Assembly (NCBI GenBank): GCA_032622095.1
Contig: CP136069.1
Span: forward strand, 30,636,342-30,700,341
Source of the DNA: Siphonodentalium dalli
Taxonomy: Eukaryota > Mollusca > Scaphopoda > Gadilida > Siphonodentaliidae
Reading direction: 5' to 3'
DNA length: 64,000 nucleotides
In this document: in pieces, positions 22,672 through 33,870 of the stretch
Numbering within the stretch: position 1 is the first letter of the stretch
Layout of the letters: each line of letters begins with the position of its first letter
Position numbers and translations under genes: made by a program
The notes under the pieces: generated by a model
What the model was told of the DNA's origin: nothing
What the model saw: only the letters and a program-made list of their open reading frames with translations
The model's database searches: none

Positions 22672-24752
22672 CTGAAAATAAACAATAAATATATCATAGA
22701 GCTCGTCTAACAACTAAGCAGCGAGATCGCTCTCTGAAAATAAACAATAAATATATCATAGAGCTCGTCTAACAACTAAGCAGCGAGATCGCTCTATGAA
22801 AATAAACAATAAATATATCATGGAGCTCGTCTAACAACTTAGCAGCAAGATCGCTCTCTGAAAATAAACAATAAATATATCATGGAGCTCGTCCAACAAC
22901 TAAGCAGCTAGATCGCTCTTTGAAAATAAACAATAAATATAACATAGAGATTGTCTAACAACTAAGCAGCGAGATCGCTCTCTTAAAATAAACAATAAAT
23001 ATATCATAGAGCTTGTCCAACAACTAAGCAGCGAGATCGCTCTCTGAAAATAAACAATAAATATATCATAGAGCTCGTCTAACAACTTAGCAGCGAGATC
23101 GCTCTCTGAAAATAAACAATAAATATATCATAGAGCTCGTCTAACAACTAAGCAGCGAGATCACTCTATGAAAATAAACAATAAATATATCATAGAGCTT
23201 GTCTAACAACTAAGCAGCGAGATCGCTCTATGAAAATAAACAATAAATATATTGATCATAGAGCTTGTCTAACAACTTAGCAGCAAGATCGCTCTCGGAA
23301 AATAAACAATAAATATATCATAGAGCTCGTCTAACAACTTAGCAGCGAGATCACTCTTTGAAAATAAACAATAAATATATCATAGAGCTGATCTAACAAC
23401 TTAGCAGCAAGATCGCTCTCTGAAAATAAACAATAAATATATCATAGAGCTCGTCTAACAACTAAGCAGCGAGATCGCTCTATGAAAATAAACAATAAAT
23501 ATATCATAGAGCTCGTCTAACAACTAAGCAGCAAGATCACTCTTTGAAAATAAACAATAAATATATCACAGAGCTGATCTAACAACTTAGCAGCAAGATC
23601 GCTCTCTGAAAATAAACAATAAATATATCATAGAGCTCGTCTAACAACTAAGCAGCGAGATAGCTCTTTGAAAATAAACAATAAATATATCACAGAGCTG
23701 ATCTAACAACTTAGCAGCAAGATCGCTCTCTGAAAATAAACAATAAATATATCATAGAGTTCGTCTAACAACTAAGCAGCGAGATCGCTCTATGAAAATA
23801 AACAATAAATATATTGATCATAGAGCTTGTCTAACAACTTAGCAGCAAGATTGCTCTCTGAAAATAAACAATAAATATATCACAGAGCTCGTCCAACAAC
23901 TAAGCAGCAAGATCACTCTCTGAAAATAAACAATAAATATATCATAGAGCTTGTCTAACAACTAGGCAGCGAGATCACTCTCTGAAAATAAACAATAAAT
24001 ATATCATAGAGCTCGTCTAACAACTTAGCAGCGAGATCGCTCTCTGAAAATAAACAATAAATATATCATAGAGCTTGTCTAACAACTAGGCAGCGAGATC
24101 GCTCTCTGAAAATAAACAATAAATATATCATAGAGCTTGTCTAACAACTAAGCAGTGAGATCGCTCTCTGAAAATAAACAATAAATATATCATAGAGCTT
24201 GTCTAACAACTAAGCAGCGAGATCGCTCTCTGAAAATAAACAATAAATATATCATAGAGCTTGTCTAACAACTAAGCAGCGAGATCGCTCTCTGAAAATA
24301 AACAATAAATATATCATAGAGCTCGTCCAACAACTAAGCAGCGAGATCGCTCTCTGAAAATAAACAATAAATATATCATAGAGCTTGTCTAACAACTAGG
24401 CAGCGAGATCGCTCTCTGAAAATAAACAATAAATATATCATAGAGCTTGTCTAACAACTAAGCAGTGAGATCGCTCTCTGAAAATAAACAATAAATATAT
24501 CATAGAGCTTGTCTAACAACTAAGCAGCAAGATCGCTCTCTGAAAATAAACAATAAATATATCATAGAGCTCGTCCAACAACTAAGCAGCGAGATCGCTC
24601 TCTGAAAATAAACAATAAATATATCATAGAGCTCGTCCAACAACAAAGCAGCGAGATAGCTCTTTGAAAATAAACAATAAATATATCATAGAGCTTGTCT
24701 AACAACTTAGCAGCAAGATCGCTCTCGGAAAATAAACAATAAATATATTATT
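22637..24752 (-). repeat. 62-bp minisatellite, 34 units, each carrying an intron/exon boundary (3' acceptor plus 35 nt of exon)
   Basis: Units start at 22637, 22699, 22761 and so on to 24691, with a 62-bp period. Two units are 66 bp (extra TTGA near 23253 and 23815), giving 34 units. On the minus strand each unit is 27 nt of intron end (..ttattttcag) followed by 35 nt homologous to the exon start (AGAGCGATCTCGCTGC...). The exon-proximal unit is the real exon boundary. Units differ by a few bases and fall into types marked by gagctcgtct, gagcttgtct, gagctcgtcc and gagctgatct. The exon copy and a minority of units read AAG (Lys) where most read TAG (stop) in the exon's frame. As 62 is not a multiple of 3, using an upstream acceptor would also shift frame. 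Confidence 0.95.
22672..22698 (-). promoter_or_regulatory. 3' splice acceptor of the MPDZ/PATJ exon
   Basis: On the minus strand this is a U-rich stretch, tatatttattgtttattttcag, shown here only as its ending ttgtttattttcag, directly before the exon. The same 27 nt recur in every unit of the adjacent array, so this acceptor competes with up to 33 upstream copies. Confidence 0.75.
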
Positions 24753-24756
24753 TACA

Positions 24757-24957
24757 TTTAATATATAATAGCTGCTCAATATCAAAGCTTTCGGCCACTG
24801 GCCTTCCTCAGTGATTATCCAAAATACACTTTCGGCTACATGTTACAAGATTACTTATCTAAATGACAATCGGTTGAACATTGTGTTTTTTGGATCACTG
24901 AGGAAGGCCTGTGGCCGAAAGCTTTGATATTGAGCAGCTACTAGATATATATATTAA
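24757..24957. repeat. Foldback element next to the minisatellite (~70-bp arms)
   Basis: Left arm ~24757-24828 and right arm ~24887-24957 are inverted copies. Both contain the motif ACTGAGGAAGGCC..GGCCGAAAG and TTGATATTGAGCAGCT, around a ~60 bp spacer. Arms differ at a handful of positions. No coding capacity; family unknown. Confidence 0.8.
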
Positions 24958-25453
24958 ATGCTGATTTAACTACAGAACAAGGCCCCTCTAATTATTGGCT
25001 CAACCACAACATTCCAATTCGGAAATATTATTTACAGTTATACTATAGGTTTAGTTTAACTCGAGCAAACATGGATTATTCCATTCAATACTAACGGTAT
25101 AAAGAAACAGGTACATGTACATTGTAGTGAAAATCACATGATACAAGGTTCATCTTTTTCAGTTTTTTTTTATTATTGGGATACCACCACCACCCAAGGA
25201 ATGCAAGTTTTTCCCTGTCAGATGTTGGACATCCACCCTTCCACCAGTATAGCCACCATCCCCATTGTAAATCAGTATACCCAACATTCCCACCATTCGT
25301 TGGGGTATAAAAATGATGTTATACATTTAACATTCCTGATTGAATTTGTAAATTTGTGAAACCACTCTATTAAGCTGATCTTCATCATGCTACACAACAG
25401 TCCTAAATAGGTCTATACATGTAATACACTCCTGTATTAACACTTGGTCATAT
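24958..25453. other. No feature seen
   Basis: AT-rich, likely intronic to the MPDZ/PATJ gene; no frame of note. Confidence 0.35.
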
Positions 25454-25668
25454 ACAGTAATGCTCTAATTAATCGACCTCTTAACCACAACAGAATTATG
25501 GGTAACTTTTCAGGATTTAGTCGGAAATATGGCTTGTTGCCATTCATCGGAAAGCTCTCGGCGAGAGCTTTCCGATGAATGACAACAAGCCATATTTCCG
25601 ACTAAATCCTGAAAAGTTACCCATAATTCTGATGTGGTTAAGAGGTTGATTAATTAGAGCATTACTGT
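25454..25668. mobile_element. Family A, copy A13 (GACCTC subtype)
   Basis: Full-length; TTAATCGACCTC and GAGGTTGATTAA form the outer arms as in A5. Confidence 0.92.
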
Positions 25669-25808
25669 AATATCCACAACTCAGAGCATAGACCAGTTAT
25701 GATAGTGATTAAGGGATGAGAGATAACTCTATTTCTTCATAACTGCAGTAGGTATGGTACTAGCATATTTAGAGTTTTGGAGACAGGTATCTGCTAAGAA
25801 ATAATGAT

Positions 25809-26106
25809 TAACCCTTTAATACTGAACAAATTCTCCCATTCAGTTATAACAGTATATATTGAATTGGTCAATTATTCATATAGAGGGGTGTATTGATAAT
25901 AAGTGCAGAAGACAATTTTAAGACCGTATATGTAACTGGAGGGAGGATTGTCACAAAGGGATACTCCCCACAGTGCAATTGGGCTATAAAGGTACATTAA
26001 TTTAAAGGTAGCCATATTAATACATGTACACACGTATATTGAAATGGTCAATTATTCATATACATGTAGAAGGGTGTGTTGATAACAAGAGCAGAATACA
26101 ATTTAA
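25809..26106. repeat. Family F relic with internal direct duplication
   Basis: Starts TTAACCCTTTAATACTGAAC. A ~65 bp piece (TATATTGAATTGGTCAATTA ... GCAGAAGACAATT) at 25854-25920 recurs at 26035-26106, and half-element A14 follows directly. Confidence 0.7.
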
Positions 26107-26214
26107 GTGAGAGCTTTCCGATGAATGGTAACAAGCCATATTTCCGACTAAATCCTGAAAAGTTAACCATAATTCTGCTGTGGTTACGGAGTCGATTATT
26201 TAGAGGATTACTGT
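26107..26214. mobile_element. Family A, copy A14 (right half only)
   Basis: Begins at the palindrome centre (GTGAGAGCTTTCC) and runs to the right end; no left arm. Confidence 0.9.
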
Positions 26215-26919
26215 ACCCCCAAAATTTTGTTACATGGAGGGGGGTATAATAATAGTTGAACTATTGCAATGATCAGATAATACAAAAACCTCACCACAGC
26301 CATAGGAACACCCAATAGATCTCCATTCATTCATTCATATATAGCAACCATCCCTCTGAGACCTTTGATTCCAATAGGGTGAGAGGGGGGGAGATTTTAT
26401 TTAGTGTCCCCAAACAACCCTATTTTTTTGGCACCGACCCTAATTAGTTTTCTCGGCTAACAAAAAATAAATAAATAAATAACGGAAAGCGCTGATAAGC
26501 AATGCCCACCAAGTTCAAATGAAAGTAAAAGTGCACATTAAATGTTATCATCGTACATACCTGTACATGAAATAAGATGACTATTGCCTGATTTGAAATG
26601 GACTGGGGCGATATTTATGATGTAAAAAAATCAAATATTATGCCGACCGCCGGACCCTATTTTTTTCCCTGAATAAAACCTTTCTTTTCCTTAGCCTTAA
26701 GTTCTAAAAGTATACATTGAAATTCTCCATTCTTAATATGTAGGGATGATCAGATACTTTAAGCACTGGTAGAATAAATTTATTTTGTTAAACTTAATAT
26801 ATAAACACCTCTACAACAGAATGAATTTAAATCTCAGGGTTCGTACACATTTCTCAAAGTGAAATCCCAATACTTTTCCAGTACATTTCAGGTAATAACA
26901 AATATCCAGTATATTTTCA
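26215..26919. other. Unassigned; two similar motif blocks
   Basis: ACCCTATTTTTTTGGCACCG (26423) and GGACCCTATTTTTTTCCC (26650) bracket ~230 bp and may mark a worn element; not provable here. Confidence 0.3.
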
Positions 26920-26962
26920 GACATACCTTACTCATATTTAAATTCGCGCAGTACAATAGTAA
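26920..26962. repeat. Inverted partner of 28628-28668
   Basis: ATACCTTACTCATATTTAAA ... GCGCAGTAC recurs inverted 1.7 kb away, directly before B7. 28570-28615 is itself palindromic (TTTTGAATTCGCGCA ... GCGTGAATTCAAAA). Confidence 0.7.
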
Positions 26963-27125
26963 AAATAGTACTACTCCCAAGTTTAATCTAAACCACACTC
27001 CATAGGAAATACAAGAGGGCTCTGTTGCTGAGTTTACATATATTATGAACTGTTGCATAAATATGAGATTAATATTATTCACCATAAGGTGTCTGACCTG
27101 TTCATGCCCTCTGGATATATTGTCC

Positions 27126-27464
27126 TTAGTAGGAACATCCAGTTTTATATTGTTTCGCCGACAGCCGGATGTTGAGTATTGTGCTCGAAGTCTGTGTCAG
27201 TGTTTGAGACATGTGACATGACGTGAGTGGTAGATGTGTTTGCTGGCTAGCTTTAGCGAGCATTTGGTATATCCCTGATGTGTTGTTGAATTCTTGTTGT
27301 AAGAGTTTAAAAAGATAGGTGATGGGTCCTGGCCTTGTATAAAGGACTTTTGTGAAGGGGGATATTGGTTTCCATGTGTGGAGGTGTATCATGTTTTCTG
27401 GCGGGATGTGATAGGGCACGCCTTCGTTTTGCGTTCCTATTATCCTTGTTCGAGTTTGGTTCAC
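27126..27464 (-). other. 112-codon open frame of unknown nature
   Basis: NQTRTRIIGTQNEGVPYHIP ... ENMIHLHTWKPISPF. Plausible composition but no family recognised and no splice or promoter context. Confidence 0.2.
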
Positions 27465-27529
27465 CTGTGTCGGATTGTTCCGACTTTTGTGTCTGTGGTG
27501 AGCCGTAAATCGAGGGATGATTGTGCGGG

Positions 27530-28270
27530 TGTGATATGTGATATGTTACCTAAAAGTACATGTGACCTTTACCACATAAATAATAATTCCCCCAACGCAT
27601 TATGACGTCACAGAAAAGTACCAAAACGGGAAATCCCCTCTGAAGTTCCATTAATTATATGAACTTCTACGACTTCCAAAATAAAAAAATTAAAAGCTAA
27701 TCAAGTCAGTCCGAATTAATTAATAAAAATTATTAATGAAGTATATAAGAAACTCAACTCTTATATATACCCTAATCTATTGTGACGTCACAGACAAACA
27801 AAATGTGAACTTATGCACTTACCTAAAAGTACATGTAACCTTTGCCCAAAAAAACAAAAATACATTTTGGGTTTACCCAAAGAAGGTCAAGGTTAAGGTC
27901 AAGGTCAGACCAAAGGTCATCACCCGGAATTTCTCAATATAAACGCGAGAGCACAAGACCTCGAACTACTTACTCAGAAATCATTATCGATTGCTGATTG
28001 TGACAAACACCTGAAGAGCTTAACCCAAGCGAAATCAGTAAACCTACTAAACTTTAAACATAGTTAAGTATACCAAATACCTATTACCTAAGTTATCATA
28101 CTTAACAAGCAATTTACTTATGAGACTCAACTCTACAAACGCTATACTAAAACAGTTAGGCTTCCCTTGCCAAATTTTAATCTTGTTGCATAAATTTATT
28201 ATGCCTATACAGGTGTAACACATGATCTCCCTAGGATATCTCACCCGGGGGGGGGGGTCCTGTTACACCG
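27530..28270. other. LTR- or promoter-like region with two TGACGTCA sites
   Basis: TGACGTCA at 27603-27610 and 27783-27790; ACCTAAAAGTACATGT twice (27547, 27820); AATATAAACGCGAGAGC near 27938 resembles a TATA region. Possible bounds TGTGATATG ... TGTTACA are LTR-like, but no second copy, primer site or target duplication is visible. Confidence 0.25.
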
Positions 28271-28666
28271 GTACATGTATGCATATTTTTACATTTGATT
28301 AACTGCTATCAAGATCATTGCTCACAATTCAAGCGACAAATCATGGTGACAGACATTGTTGAAACGTTTGTATAAGAAATACTAATATTCCAGCTAGGTA
28401 TGTACACATGTATGTAGTTACTAGTTTGTCTACATGATGTAAATCCGCTGCGATGGTGTTTAATATTACACATATACTATATCCAATGACTAAGAACCGA
28501 AATTGTCATCAGCTCCAAGATATATGAAAATATCACTGAAATATTACGAAAATAATTTTGTCTGTTTTGAATTCGCGCAGCTACATGTAGGTGTGCGAAT
28601 TTAAAGTGCGTGAATTCAAAACTGAGCAAAAAATAGTACTGCGCAAATTTAAATATGAGTAAGGTA

Positions 28667-29065
28667 TTAACCCTTTACCCAACAAACCGGCCAAAACCGG
28701 CCAAATAAAGCTTCAACAGCCTAAAATATCTTCGGTCTGTCTCAATAGAACCATACAAATATGGATATCATTGGAACCGGCTCCTTGACCACATTGTGAT
28801 AGTACAGTTATGCCCTGTGCCAATGCATTCTCTTATATATGCGAGTCGACCATAGGTCGCCTCGCATATATAAGAGAATGCATTGGCCTAAAAAAAATCT
28901 TTTTTTAACACTTTTTACCATTTTTTCTTACATTCTTTAACAATTTTATAATTTTTAATGTGTTAAGCCAATGCATTCTCTTATATATGCGAGGCGACCT
29001 ATGGTCGACTCGCATATATAAGAGAATGCATTGGCACAGGGCCCTTCTGTTGGGTAAAGGGTTAA
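28667..29065. mobile_element. Family B, copy B7
   Basis: Full-length; inserted at a TTAA in TACGGTATTT-type repeat sequence. Confidence 0.93.
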
Positions 29066-29088
29066 TACGGTATTTTTATATTATATAG

Positions 29089-29626
29089 AACTATTAAAGG
29101 TGGGTTATCTCTTTGTAAACATGTATTATATAGTTACCGGGGCATAAAATATTAGATCTGAATCGAAGACTCCTGTCCGGAAATGCTTCTATCGATTAAT
29201 ATTCATTTTATTTCGAATATTTTCTGGTCTAAAAAGGTGTGGTTGTTTAGCTAACGAACAATAGTGGTTACTGTTAACAGAAACCAGAAATTTTATGGTG
29301 TAATGTTGTCACAAATAAACATTAATTATACTCATTATCGCTTATAACTATGGAATAAAACAATACAACCAATCAATCTGGGACATTTGACGTTCGGTAC
29401 GTAGCCATAGGAACAGCCTAATGCTCTCTATCGCTATACGGTATCACCCGAATGGTCTGTTCTAAAAATAGACAAATAAACGGTCCCAATAAAATATTCG
29501 AAATAAAATCAATATTAATTGATAGAAGCCTTTCCGGACAGGGTTCTTCAGTTCATATTTATTATTGTATTCCCACGCAACTATTACAAATTTGTTATTT
29601 AAAGAGATAATCAATCTTTAAGTACC
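29089..29626. mobile_element. Foldback U (~530 bp)
   Basis: Inverted arms: GGTTATCTCTTTGTAAAC and GACTCCTGTCCGGAAATGCT ... TTATTTCGAATATTTT on the left recur inverted at 29485-29626. The centre (29240-29480) has no frame. Confidence 0.8.
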
Positions 29627-29703
29627 ATGCAGTATTTATAATCACTAACACTCAAAGGGGCTTTAGGAACAGATCGTCAATAATAATTATAATGAATATT
29701 ATG

Positions 29704-30191
29704 TTAAAGGGGTACTGTACACTAAATCCAGCAATTTATGGGTCCATGCATCTCCTGTTATACTCAACAGAATATATGCAACAAATGAATGAATTTGAAC
29801 CATATACTGGTATGTGTGCAAAATACAGTATAAATGCCCTAAATAATCGTCTCCTTAACCACAGCAGAATTATGGGTAACTTTTCAGGATTTAGTCGGAA
29901 ATATGGCTTGTTGCCATTCATAGGAAAGCTCTCTTCCGATTAAATCCTGATAAGTTACCCATAATTCTGCTGTGGTTAAGGAGTGGATTATTTAGGGCTT
30001 TACTGTACACTCATTTACTTTATGATCGATGTAAAACAACATGGTAATTATAATGAAAATGAATTTATGACTTACATGTACTTATGTCACTAATCCATAC
30101 TCAAATTAATTCATTTGTTGCATATATTATATTGAGTATAAAAGAATGTGGTCCCATTAATGGTCGAATTTAGTGTACAGTACCCGTTTAA
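29704..30191. mobile_element. Family V: TTAA-bordered foldback with ~95-bp arms, containing A15
   Basis: TTAAAGGGGTACTGTACAC at left matches TTAAACGGGTACTGTACAC read from the right. Arms include ATACTCAA(C/T)A(G/T)AATATATGCAAC. TTAA at both ends suggests piggyBac-like insertion. Confidence 0.85.
29825..30006. mobile_element. Family A, copy A15, inside V
   Basis: Centre deleted: the left arm stops at AAAGCTCTC and the right arm resumes at CCGATTAAATCC. Confidence 0.9.
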
Positions 30192-30375
30192 CAGCAATGG
30201 TCAATGAGAAAGGGAATGTGAAATTGAAACAGTTCATATCAACAGTAAACTGCTTTCATATGTGCTTTGAAAGGTGTGACATTGGAATCAGAGGGAAGTT
30301 GAATACAATAGAAGTGCCAGCAAATACCTGTACTTATAGTCGGTGCTATAAAAATAATGTATCCCTTTTCAAGTC

Positions 30376-30480
30376 TGAGTTTAATGTGCCTGTCATTTGC
30401 AGAATGAGGTCCCCAGAGGGTGAATTTAGTGACGCAATGGGTTCTCAATGGGTGTACATCACAATATTCATCATTTAAAG
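30376..30480. mobile_element. Family D, copy D7 (internal deletion)
   Basis: Left end and half hairpin joined to GGTTCTCAATGGGTGTACAT of the core. Confidence 0.8.
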
Positions 30481-30680
30481 CCCTCACTTTTGTTTTTCAA
30501 TATTACCCATATCTAATAGTGTTTATTCATTTATAATTTTATACAGATTATCTAAATTTATTAATGTATATTAATAGAAAATAAATACATGGCTCTCAGT
30601 GCCCATGCCTGAGAGTCCATTTGAAATGATACACTGTTTTACAGGTAATCTGTTCAACAAACCAAGCAGAGTCCGAAGTA

Positions 30681-30824
30681 TTGGATAGATCATCTCAACG
30701 AGTGTCTTCATAATTAAGACAGCCGGCGTGCGTCTTGTTTTGGGAGTGATAAACTCTACTCAGGAGCGTGGACGCACACAGGTCGTCTTAATTATGAAGA
30801 CACGAGTGAGATGATCTATCCAAT
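30681..30824. repeat. Foldback S (40-bp arms)
   Basis: ATTGGATAGATCATCTCA ... GTCTTCATAATTAAGAC and its inverse enclose ~62 bp. Confidence 0.85.
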
Positions 30825-32050
30825 TTAGACGATGTATATATAAACCCATGCAGTGATAACGGGACGATTAATTAAATTTGGTACACGGAATTAATATGAA
30901 CTGGCCAGTGTACAAGTCATTCTGTCGAAAGTAACCTCATGGGCGGTCAACAGTAAAACGCCCAATTCTGCGATAGTGGCTGGAACAAATATATGAAGAT
31001 AAGAGAGCTGACCCATCTATATCAGAATTGCGATGAGCAAAGTTATATATAAAATGTATTTACAGGGACATGCGTAGAATGTCTCCGTTGATGCGTAAAT
31101 CTTAGAATATATAATTGTACCTCCTTTGAACAATTTCCTTAACTTGGGAAATTATATTTGCACCCTCTATCCACCTGTTGGAAATTTCTAATCGCTAACG
31201 GGGCACAACTGTAACTTGTAAGGTTAGGAATTTCCAACTGATGCCAATTTAGTCACGAACTATAAATAGTGGTTGAAATATTAAACTATGAAATCATTTG
31301 CAACCTATTTTCGATGCAAAATGTCCAACTGCATGATGGTGTGTTAGGCTTGAAACTTCCAACCAAATCTTGAATATTTTTACCAAAGCTTGGGGGGGGG
31401 GGGGGGGGGGGCGTGTCACCGCATCCATGCGTATATAGAACTCATTTTGTCAATGTTTTAATGTTTCTCCAGCCGCAGCATACATGTACATGTAAGTTGC
31501 ATGAAGGGTGTGCCCACTTACTGTATTATTCAGCCCAATAGCAGAACATTCTGCAAAAATATAATTTGTATTAATTTATGCATGAGAAAACGATGTGACA
31601 TTGACGAAATTAGTTCAATATACAGCTTTTTCGTCGAAATTATTTTTATTTTGTTTGACCCCCCCCCCCCCCCCCTTTCCCTATCCAGAAGAATGTCAAT
31701 TGCAACATTTTCGTGTTGTGGTTAAGACAGTCGTGCTTGCGTTATGTAATTAAGCAATCAACGGACAACCTGATAATTCTAGCGTCGGTACAACTCGCAC
31801 CTACTATGTAATTGTCAGTTGTTCAATGCTCGAATGCTGGTTCGTTGATTTCTTGGTAAGACAACCCAAGCGCAGTGTCTTAGCCATTAAGAGCCACCAA
31901 AAGAACAAAAGAAAGTAGGGTCTGTATCGTCTAAAGAATTAGGTACCGCAATAAGTCCAACCCCTAACGAAATAAAGGACAACCTGAGTAGGATGTTGAC
32001 AAAATCCAGAAAAACACATTTAGGCGGTACTGTCATGTTGGGAGTCTAAG
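30825..32050. other. Unassigned
   Basis: Contains a small inverted repeat (GTTGGAAATTTCTA/TAGGAATTTCCAAC, 31186-31240), poly-G (31391-31411) and poly-C (31660-31676). No gene seen. Confidence 0.4.
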
Positions 32051-32216
32051 CTGCTGTACTGCCTCAACTCTACCTCTCGTAGACAGAATAGTAGGTGTAC
32101 AAACCCTGGTGTACTGCCTCATCTCTACCTCTCGTAGACAGAATACATGTAGCTGTACAAACCCTGCTGTATTGCCTCATCTCTACCTCTCGTAGACAGA
32201 ATAGGTGTACAAACCT
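32051..32216. repeat. Minisatellite, three units (54-59 bp)
   Basis: CTGCTGTACTGCCTCA and CTCTACCTCTCGTAGACAGA repeat at 32051, 32105 and 32164. Confidence 0.9.
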
Positions 32217-33038
32217 ATAGTTAGACCAAGTATTCTCGGTCCACAACAGCTTGGGATATCGGTTGGTATAATGCTGTTTTTAGACCTAGTTGGTCGTCGT
32301 TTTGTATATATGAACATAGAGGGCAGTCTTTCCCAATCAAGAAGATATCAAACATGCATATATCAGAGGTTCATTAAATGTCAAAACAACATGATATATA
32401 CATGTAAGTAAACAAAGCTTAGTTTTCAAGAAAATTAAGATTTTCAACGCTATCAGAAAATGCATGTAAACAATACATTAAACGATTGTATCATCACTAT
32501 ACCTCTTTCCATCACGGTAGATGATATATCATTTTGAAGAAAGATTAGTCACAGACATGTCAGGTGATCAATCACATTCAGGGGTTTACGTGAATGCCAG
32601 GGCTCCACGTTTACATGTACATGTACATGTAGTATGTCTTTTGAATGAACGTCCATTACAGAAGAGCAAAGGAGCAGGACTCGGTCCAAAAACAGCATCA
32701 TCCCAACCGATATTCCAAGCTCTTGTGGACCGAGAAGACTTGGGTCTAGTATCTAGTATGTATGTATGCCTACCCATCCCATCCCACTCTCCTCTCTGCA
32801 AACCAGCCTCACCAAACCATAAGTTTATTTTTTCTCGTTTGTCGGCACAAGCAGATATAATCTTAAAGACACTGCACATTGATGAAGTCCCAAGTTGACA
32901 AGTCGATCATAAAAGAGTACTGCCTGGTCTCCATCACCACCTCTCCTAGACAGCCAATTATCAGGGGTCCCTCTCCGAATACATTTCCGCCCTCGCAGAT
33001 GTGTTCAATGTGACTTTATAGCTAACAGGCATGGGACG
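32217..33038. other. Unassigned
   Basis: A 125-codon frame at 32521-32898 contains an ACATGTACATGT repeat and no known motif; not called a gene. Confidence 0.35.
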
Positions 33039-33051
33039 CTCGGAACGATAC

Positions 33052-33306
33052 ACAAGCCTTGAAATAGTGCATCTGTCATTTGCAGAATGAGGTCCCCAGA
33101 GGGTGAATTTAGTGATGCTACCCCGCATAGCAGGCTAGCATCACCAAATTCACCCTCTGAGGACCTCATTCTGCTGAGGTGTAAGCAGAATGAGGTTCCC
33201 AGAGGGTGAATTTGGTGATGCTAGCCCGCTATGCGGGGTAGCATCACTAAATTCACCCTCTGGGGACCTCATTCTGCAAATGACAGACACACTATTTCAA
33301 GGCTTG
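33052..33306. mobile_element. Family D, copy D8 (two hairpins, no core)
   Basis: Same form as D4, ~95% alike. The 13-mer tcggaacgataca lies directly before it and one base after it (33039-33051, 33308-33320), longer than the 8 bp seen for other D copies. Confidence 0.92.
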
Positions 33307-33469
33307 ATCGGAACGATACAGGTGCTATCAGTGTTTGTGAGCTCGAGACAAGACTTCTAACAGGAAAGCATCATTACGGTCCCTATGTCGCCATAGCAAC
33401 ATATTATCAGGCAAGGTTTCTGTTATATTAGCAACACATTTTAAGTGCAATTCAGATAGACATGGGATC

Positions 33470-33699
33470 CGCTTGATTGGAAATACAAACGTGATGTACA
33501 CCCATTGGGAACATTGATTATGCAATGTGTCGACCGCCAATTTGGGGAAATAAGAGAAACTAAACTAAAAAAGAAATAGAATCTACATATGTGAAGAAGT
33601 TTATATGGAAATTTTATGATAAGGAAAATTTCATAAGAAGATGAGGCCAAAGCAGAATGAGGTATCCAGAGGGTCAATTTAGTGATGCTAGCCCACTAT
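33470..33699. mobile_element. Family D, copy D9 (core and half hairpin) between direct repeats
   Basis: Inverted core (GTACACCCATTGGGAAC ... AGAAGATGAGGCCA) plus GGGTCAATTTAGTGATGC. Bordered by a 43-bp direct repeat (33341-33383, 33700-33742). Confidence 0.8.
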
Positions 33700-33870
33700 G
33701 CTCGAGACAAGACTTCTAATAGGAAAGCATCATTATGATCCCACGTGTATACCCATTTAGCAAACCTCACCCATCTCCGAAATTATGCCTAGAGGTCAAG
33801 GGTCGAGATCACGAGGAGTCCAGAAAGATGTTTACCTTAACCTTTAAATACTGAATACTCACTGATAAGT

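Noticed and set aside
22900-23085. 61-codon frame with repeated DELYDIF/ERSRCLV-like sequence
   Set aside because: Simply three 62-bp units read through; the period of 186 makes a repeating peptide by chance.
22637-24752. CRISPR-like array of regular repeats
   Set aside because: Units are contiguous 62-bp tandem copies with no unique spacers, and the setting is a eukaryotic intron.
24757-24957. Active hammerhead ribozyme
   Set aside because: CTGAGGA..GAAA and a possible 4-bp stem III exist, but sequence before CTGAGGA cannot pair with sequence after the would-be cleavage site in either arm.
29692-29943. Conserved peptide NALNNRLLNHSRIMGNFSGFS found in many frames
   Set aside because: It is the translation of the family A arm; it appears in either orientation and is always cut by the palindrome.
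32521-32898. 125-codon plus-strand frame
   Set aside because: Contains the common ACATGTACATGT repeat and no family signal.
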